Below, one piece after another: positions 60,872 through 64,000 of a stretch of 64,000 nt of DNA (its first letter is position 1; each line of letters begins with the position of its first letter). This DNA is from Aquatica leii. Lineage: Eukaryota; Arthropoda; Insecta; Coleoptera; Lampyridae. The notes beneath the pieces are model-generated. The model was not told the origin of the DNA and ran no database searches. It was given only the letters and a program-made list of their open reading frames with translations. The translations under genes and the position numbers were made by a program. Location: the NCBI GenBank assembly GCA_035610365.1, contig CM069435.1, positions 61,687,389-61,751,388 of the forward strand. Reading direction: 5' to 3'.

Positions 60872-62860
60872 TTAGAATCATCATCAATATAGTCGTCCTC
60901 GTTCTCTTTCGATTGGGCATCGGCGTTTAGGCTTTCAAATATTTCATTGTAGTACCACCTGTCTGCCGCTGGTACGTACTTGTTAGCAAAATAGATCGTA
61001 TTTTTGGGGTTTTAATTTTCGGTAGGTAGTGTTGCTTGTTGGTTAGGTTTTTCAAGAATATAATCTTAAAACAAATGAGCCCTAAAACTAACGCTCACTT
61101 GAATTACCAGGAAAAGAGGAAAGAGGCAATATTTGGAAATTGTAAATTTTACCCCTTATGATCTAGTAGTTTTTTTTTAAATGTATTAATAAAATAACTT
61201 TAAGAATTCAATAACATTCCTTGATCGACTACAATAGTTTAAAATTTACGTGACTCAAAGTCAATGATTTTGCCATATTCTTGGTGCAAGTAAACGTTCT
61301 TATGTTTTTTCTTTTCTTGAGTTATTTTCCTAAAAAAAATGATTGCAGGGATGAAAACTGTGGCCTAGTTCTGGTAGTCTGTGAGTTATTATGTTAAATT
61401 GTCCCATTTTTACCAGTGTATACAAAAAATGCACCATAACAGCATTTTTGTTTTGTGAGCTGCAGTTGTCTGAAAAAATATCAAGTTTTGTAACTTCTAC
61501 ATCTAGTTTTGTTGCAATAAAATGATGTAATAAATTAACTACCTCACTCTGACTCTTACTACTCAGCTCATCATACAAATAACAAAAAAAAAGCTGGTAG
61601 CATGAATGCAGAAATTGTATAGTCGCAACTGGCGCTTATAGAAAACATCATCAGTTGCATGAGAAGGCAAGGGAAAAGTTTCTTGGAAATCTATTGAAAT
61701 TGCTTGCTACCGCAAGTACGGTTTTTTATTGATATTTTTATAAAATGTTTTGCCTTTCAGGAGATGTAGTTTCTTTCTAGTTTTAACTGGGTTTTTATAT
61801 TAGCTGTGTCTGCGGTAAGAATTTTAACGTTATATTTATTACATGTTTGACATGTATCTGTTTCCGGTTTTCCAAAACTTATATTGAAATTTTCAAGAAA
61901 ATAGTAGTCGTATTTAACTTTTGGATCTATCTTTTTATTATTGTTCTGATTAGTGTGCTGTTGTGGTTTATAAATCTCCAAGTAAAGTTCTTAAAAGTGC
62001 AGACTAAAAATAGTGACCCGTGCGATAGTAGCTTTGGTATTTCAGAAACATTGTAGTTTGTGCGTCAATTTAGCAGTTAATGTCTTGTGATATCTTGTTA
62101 GGCCTTGTTGAGTGTTTTCCACGTTGATCAAAGGGTGTAGATGAATGTGTTTAAATGATTAGCAATACGTTCAAGACGAGTTTTAGTAATGCCGTGGGTA
62201 GACATAAACGCACGTTAACAAACGTTACCACCATGTCTTACCTATAAGTGTAATGCATAAATCAGTAGATTTAACTTTGGCCTAAATAAAATAAAAGTAA
62301 ATTAATAAATAAAACTTACCACAAATGCAAAATTTGCTATCTACAGTTTACTAGTTCCAGCTTTCATTGCCGCTTAATTGAATTTCTTTCGTTTTACTGG
62401 TACGTTTTAATAAGTCCACCCAAATAAGAACCTTAAAGATTTTTGTTTTGTAAATGGTAAAAACTATTTAAAATTTGTTCTATATTATCTACCCCAACAT
62501 TTTCGAAACATTTGTTTGTACACGAACAACTTACAACTTTTACTGGTACAACACAAGTTGATGTATTTAATTATTCTTTTCCCAAAGCACGTTTTACTTT
62601 TTGTATGTTTCGAGACCACTGACTTTTACGCACTTTTCGTTTTCGACCATCTAGATTTTATAGGCTGTTCTTTTTCAAACTTTTGCTACTATTTGGTTTA
62701 TAATCGCTATCTTCATTAGTCGCAAATAGATCGGATTTAGTAACATCACTCATTTCGGACATGCACATGTTTAAAACTACAACGTACTGGGCAAGAAACA
62801 GACATCTTGTCACATGTGATGTTATAACGCTAAAAAAAATATAAGGAATATTGAGCAATA
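60872..62860 (-). pseudogene. Relic of an uncharacterised insect TE-type gene family (copy 2)
   Basis: Minus-strand pieces in order: an acidic N-terminus MCMSEMSDVTKSDLFATNED (from about 62768); RKRKVRKSQWSRNIQKVKRA (about 62660-62600); a Cys cluster VVSCSCTNKCFENVG (about 62535-62490); DQRGKHSTRPNKISQDIN (about 62130-62080); KYQSYYRT (about 62040-62015); then the open piece 61981-61757 with NISFGKPETDTCQTCNKYNV. DVFYKRQLRLYNFCIHA follows at 61652-61602, and the open piece 61578-61330 with KLDIFSDNCSSQNKNAVMVH and LPELGHSFHPC. The C-terminus reads YVPAADRWYYNEIFESLNAD and ends DDYIDDDSN at 60875. The motif SDNCSSQNKN and a downstream GHS with acidic residues look like a DDE/nuclease-type active-site region, but that is inference. 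It shares DV(F/Y)Y(K/R)RQ with copy 1 at 16.9-18.5 kb. Many frameshifts; not functional. Confidence 0.65.
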
Positions 62861-63693
62861 ATCAAACTCAGCATGTTACGACGCATAGTCTTTACAAAAA
62901 TCACGACAAAAGTCTGATTTTTGCACCAAACGATATACGTTATATTTAATAAGTCAAAACCAGAGATTTCAATTTGGCCAAAAAGTGCAGGTGTACGGTA
63001 CTTGCACTTTGGTGTTCAATTTTGTGTATTATAAAAACTCAATTAATTGATTTAATAAATGTTTCTTCTATGTGTACCCGTAAATACGTTTATATTAAAA
63101 ATATAAATTAATAATGCAAAATTACTTATAATATAAACATATGTTTAGATACGCACCATAGTATTCCTAACGCTGATAAGTCATAAAAAGCCAAACAAAA
63201 GGTACTGATCCTGTACTTTATTTACGTTTGGCTGCAACAGTTAGCATCGATTATTAATGTTCCTACCTACGGTTCATAATTTTAAATGTAGTATTAACAA
63301 AAATTAGTTTTAGACATAAAACTTTCACCATAAAACATATTAAAATATTTTTAGGGTAAATGGCGTATTATTTAAAAATATTTTAAAAATTAGTTTTTTT
63401 ATGCAGAATTGTTCCTTATTAGTGCTGACCAACACATTTTGAGATGTCTGAACTTTCCAGCAATCGCGAAACAAATTTTTATATATAGCATTCTCCGGCC
63501 AACTAGGTTTGACTTGTATCTTATAACATCTGTTCGCAAACGATTTATGCTTTTTAATGTCGTACATGACAAAAAAATGTTACATAGCATTTGTTTTACG
63601 TTTATAGTGCATTAGTTACTTTTTTTCTATATTAAGATCGTAGCATGTTGGTTCTCTCTAGTGGTAATTTTTGCAATTTTACTGATATAGTTA

Positions 63694-63833
63694 CCCAAGC
63701 AACACATTGGTATAAAAAGCGTCTAAATGTCCGGCTAATAGACGTTTATTAGACATTGAAACGTTTTTAAACGCGTTATTAACGTTTATTAGACGGACAT
63801 TTCGACGTTTTTTGTACCAATGTGTTGTTTGGG
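63694..63833. mobile_element. 140-bp palindromic MITE with TA target duplication
   Basis: The ends CCCAAGCAACACATTGGTAT (63694) and, inverted, CCCAAACAACACATTGGTAC (to 63833) match at 18 of 20, with matching CGTC(T/G)AAATGTCCG next to them. TA flanks both ends (63692-63693 and 63834-63835), as for Tc1/mariner-type MITEs. The whole element folds on itself. Confidence 0.85.
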
Positions 63834-64000
63834 TACTTTACACTATATTCGTTGGTGGATTGCAATCGTGTATTATTCGATACGTTTTTCGAATTTTTGC
63901 GGTTAACAAATCCAACTACCAACGTGCTACGATCTCTATAGCATCAATTTGTTTACTTTTTATATGTGGGCTCATTAACCACGAGATAGCGTCGACTACA

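Larger units (their letters stand above)
51590..64000 (+). other. Probable first intron of the PKC gene (to window end)
   Basis: It begins with the donor GTAAGT. No acceptor followed by the expected GFGKQGFQC continuation was found, so the intron is at least 12.4 kb. It hosts the LINE fragment (53.2-54.25 kb), a pogo-like relic (55.0-56.0 kb), a foldback (56.4-56.6 kb), the second copy of the unnamed TE family (60.9-62.9 kb) and a MITE (63.7 kb). The stretches 51.6-53.2, 56.7-60.8 and 62.9-63.7 kb are AT-rich with nothing recognised. An 88-codon plus-strand frame at 54313-54579 has a single CVHCVPTCGT...HISLC zinc-finger-like pattern but no other support. Confidence 0.65.

Noticed and set aside
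1-64000. tRNA and rRNA genes
   Set aside because: Scanned by eye for tRNA A/B boxes (GGTTCGA-type) and rRNA-like GC-rich blocks; none convincing. A single TGTTCGAATCAGAGG string near 397 lacks a cloverleaf.

Overview
The window is nuclear DNA of an animal, most likely an arthropod (probably an insect). It is strongly AT-rich and has no bacterial-style gene packing. Its only recognisable host exon is the first coding exon of a conventional protein kinase C, ending at a canonical splice donor. Almost everything else that can be identified is transposable-element (TE) debris. I found no tRNA, rRNA or CRISPR array.

Layout, left to right. At 1.2-3.1 kb lies a decayed pogo-like transposase. At 5.6-7.7 kb (minus) is a 5'-truncated Ty3/Gypsy-type element made of integrase, a macro domain (ADP-ribose hydrolase-like) and an LTR-like end. 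At 7.9-8.2 kb there is a small reverse-transcriptase-like fragment. A mosaic tandem-repeat block fills 10.1-12.0 kb; a shorter, partly inverted relative lies at 34.4-35.3 kb. At 14.29-16.23 kb is a Mutator-like non-autonomous element with 9-bp target duplications, holding two tandem 504-bp units with long GC-tipped hairpins. A 46-bp inverted repeat enclosing a hammerhead-like motif follows at 16.45-16.72 kb. Next come an uncharacterised TE-type gene relic (16.9-18.5 kb), a Tc1-like relic (20.9-21.2 kb), a possible LTR leader (21.7-23.0 kb) and a 166-bp MITE (23.8 kb).

At 28.3-31.2 kb a mariner relic is split by a PIF/Harbinger element (29354-31037) with TTA target duplications. A TTCGCG-rich MITE lies at 33.6-34.0 kb and a Helitron with both termini at 35602-37126. 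A second pogo-like element with terminal inverted repeats (TIRs) and a PHD-like tail is at 40.5-42.9 kb. A hAT-like relic (43.7-45.0 kb) is interrupted by a 225-bp-armed palindrome carrying two hammerhead-like motifs, and is followed by a 551-bp pogo-type MITE. An old ~600-bp interspersed repeat is present at 31.5-32.1 and 47.5-48.1 kb, and another GC-tipped hairpin is at 48.9 kb.

The protein kinase C exon is at 51420-51589. The remaining 12.4 kb are most likely its first intron. This intron contains a LINE reverse-transcriptase fragment, a third pogo-like relic, a second copy of the uncharacterised TE family and a 140-bp MITE.

The TE genes do not form a pathway. They record successive insertions, some of which can be ordered: Harbinger into mariner, and the palindrome into hAT. 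The most interesting items are the macro domain beside the Gypsy integrase, the hairpin-bearing Mutator-like element and its relative near 49 kb, the hammerhead-bearing inverted repeats, and the two relics of a TE family I cannot name.
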